In this document: positions 13,916-14,299 of the stretch, one piece after another
How the letters are laid out: every line of letters starts with the position of its first letter
Numbering within the stretch: the first letter of the stretch is position 1
Origin: Chlamydia trachomatis
Lineage (GTDB): Bacteria; Chlamydiota; Chlamydiia; Chlamydiales; JAAKFR01
Direction: 5' to 3'
Assembly: GCA_945861315.1 (NCBI GenBank)
Contig: CAMAUB010000014.1
Coordinates: forward strand, 1-14,299
Length of the DNA: 14,299 bases
Program-made: the position numbers and the translations under genes
The notes under the pieces: model-generated
Databases searched by the model: none
What the model was told of the DNA's origin: nothing
The model's input: the letters and a program-made list of their open reading frames with translations, nothing else

Positions 13916-13919
13916 CTGT
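13904..13919 (+). promoter_or_regulatory. Hairpin abutting the rnpA start codon
   Basis: ACAGCT (13904-13909) and AGCTGT (13914-13919) pair around the tetraloop GTGT. The stem includes the rpmH TAG stop and ends at the base before the rnpA ATG, taking the place where a ribosome binding site should be. It suggests that rnpA translation depends on ribosomes finishing rpmH. Confidence 0.5.
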
Positions 13920-14240
13920 ATGAAATTTTCCAAGGAATCACGCATTCTGAAACGTCAAGAGTTTTCCCATATCTCTAAGGTGGGTATGCGTCGCCATGGA
14001 ACCTATTTCAATCTTCAATTCATCCCAGCAGCTCAAAAAAAGCTTGGGATATCTGTCTCTCGTAAATATGGAAAGGCTGTCTTGCGTAACCGCTTTAAGC
14101 GACTGATGAGAGAAGCCTTTCGCGCCACTGACCTGCCAAATATTCATCTGAACATTTTTCCCCAAAAAAGTGCTTTATCTGCAAGCTTGACTGACATTAA
14201 AAATGAACTTGTCCATCTCACAAAGCCACGAACTAAGTAG
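13920..14240 (+). CDS. rnpA: Ribonuclease P protein component
   Basis: RnpA is the small basic protein that joins the RNase P RNA to trim the 5' leader from precursor tRNAs. The 106-residue chain has the family pattern: ESRILKRQEFSHISKVG at the N-terminus (positions 5-21), YFNLQFIP in the first strand, and the RNA-binding signature RKYGKAVLRNRFKRLMREAFR (48-68), containing the RNR motif. The C-terminus is shorter and less basic than in many homologues, and the usual 'PGxDxVVIAR' strand is replaced by NIHLNIFPQKSA, so this part is divergent. The ATG follows the rpmH stop after four bases and has no ribosome binding site; a small hairpin occupies that position, in keeping with coupled translation. 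An 18-base repeat starts three bases after the stop. Confidence 0.95.
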   Translation: MKFSKESRILKRQEFSHISKVGMRRHGTYFNLQFIPAAQKKLGISVSRKYGKAVLRNRFKRLMREAFRATDLPNIHLNIFPQKSALSASLTDIKNELVHLTKPRTK

Positions 14241-14243
14241 TAA

Positions 14244-14261
14244 CCTGAGTTTTGGGTTTAT
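14244..14261 (+). repeat. 18-base direct repeat, copy 2
   Basis: This is the second identical copy of CCTGAGTTTTGGGTTTAT, three bases after the rnpA stop. Its last four bases form the edge of the adjoining 36-base palindrome. Confidence 0.6.
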
Positions 14262-14293
14262 AGTCGATTAAATCCGGATTTAATCGACTATAA
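14258..14293. repeat. 36-base perfect palindrome downstream of rnpA
   Basis: TTATAGTCGATTAAATCC is followed directly by its exact reverse complement, with the centre at CC/GG and no loop. As RNA it would form a long AT-rich stem after rnpA and could slow or end transcription, though no T-run follows. As DNA it may be part of a dispersed element whose one end is the 18-base repeat. The window ends six bases later. Confidence 0.75.
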
Positions 14294-14299
14294 TACTTG

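Noticed and set aside
1..14299. CRISPR arrays, tRNA or rRNA genes, prophage, toxin-antitoxin or other defence genes
   Set aside because: I looked for repeated spacers, tRNA arm patterns and typical protein motifs on both strands and saw none.

Overview
The window looks like chromosomal DNA from a member of the Chlamydiae, most likely an amoeba-associated ('environmental') lineage rather than Chlamydia itself. The main evidence is a glycyl-tRNA synthetase with alpha and beta subunits fused in one chain of about 1012 residues. Further support comes from a 45-residue L36 of the chlamydial, cysteine-poor type, and from the set glyQS / dnaG / mutS / uvrC / rpsN-rpmJ / rpmH-rnpA, which as I recall it is also the neighbourhood in Chlamydia trachomatis. 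Genus cannot be settled from the sequence alone.

Layout. Bases 1-333 hold the N-terminal part of a family 2 glycosyltransferase on the minus strand, divergent from glyQS (414-3452, plus). Then come, on the minus strand, dnaG and an overlapping DCC-family thiol-redox protein (3564-5629). Divergent from these, on the plus strand, is a tight repair operon: mutS, uvrC (overlapping by 35 bases) and a small cysteine-rich protein whose start signal appears duplicated (5727-10179). A convergent gap of 25 bases separates this from a minus-strand cluster read from 12493 down to 10205: an Asp23/Gls24 protein, an AmaP-like two-helix membrane protein and an AzgA-type NCS2 purine permease with altered substrate-site motifs. 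Divergent from the Asp23 gene is a small two-helix membrane protein with a cytoplasmic GYF_2 domain (12539-12949). A long, almost perfect inverted repeat of about 165 bases, probably a MITE or the stranded ends of an insertion sequence, fills the gap before the minus-strand pair rpmJ-rpsN. Divergent from that pair are rpmH and rnpA, with a hairpin and a smaller dyad between the two putative promoters.

Functionally most of the window is housekeeping: translation (GlyQS, S14, L36, L34), tRNA maturation (RnpA), replication priming (DnaG), mismatch repair (MutS) and nucleotide excision repair (UvrC). The less ordinary part is the Asp23/AmaP/permease cluster with its divergent GYF_2 membrane protein, because Asp23-AmaP is known mainly as an envelope-stress pair of Gram-positive bacteria. 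The non-coding sequence is also rich in structure: the large inverted repeat, two short matches to its end elsewhere, an 18-base repeat found exactly three bases after the stop codons of both glyQS and rnpA, a 36-base perfect palindrome, and a hairpin abutting the rnpA start codon. I see no CRISPR array, tRNA, rRNA, transposase gene, defence system or prophage.
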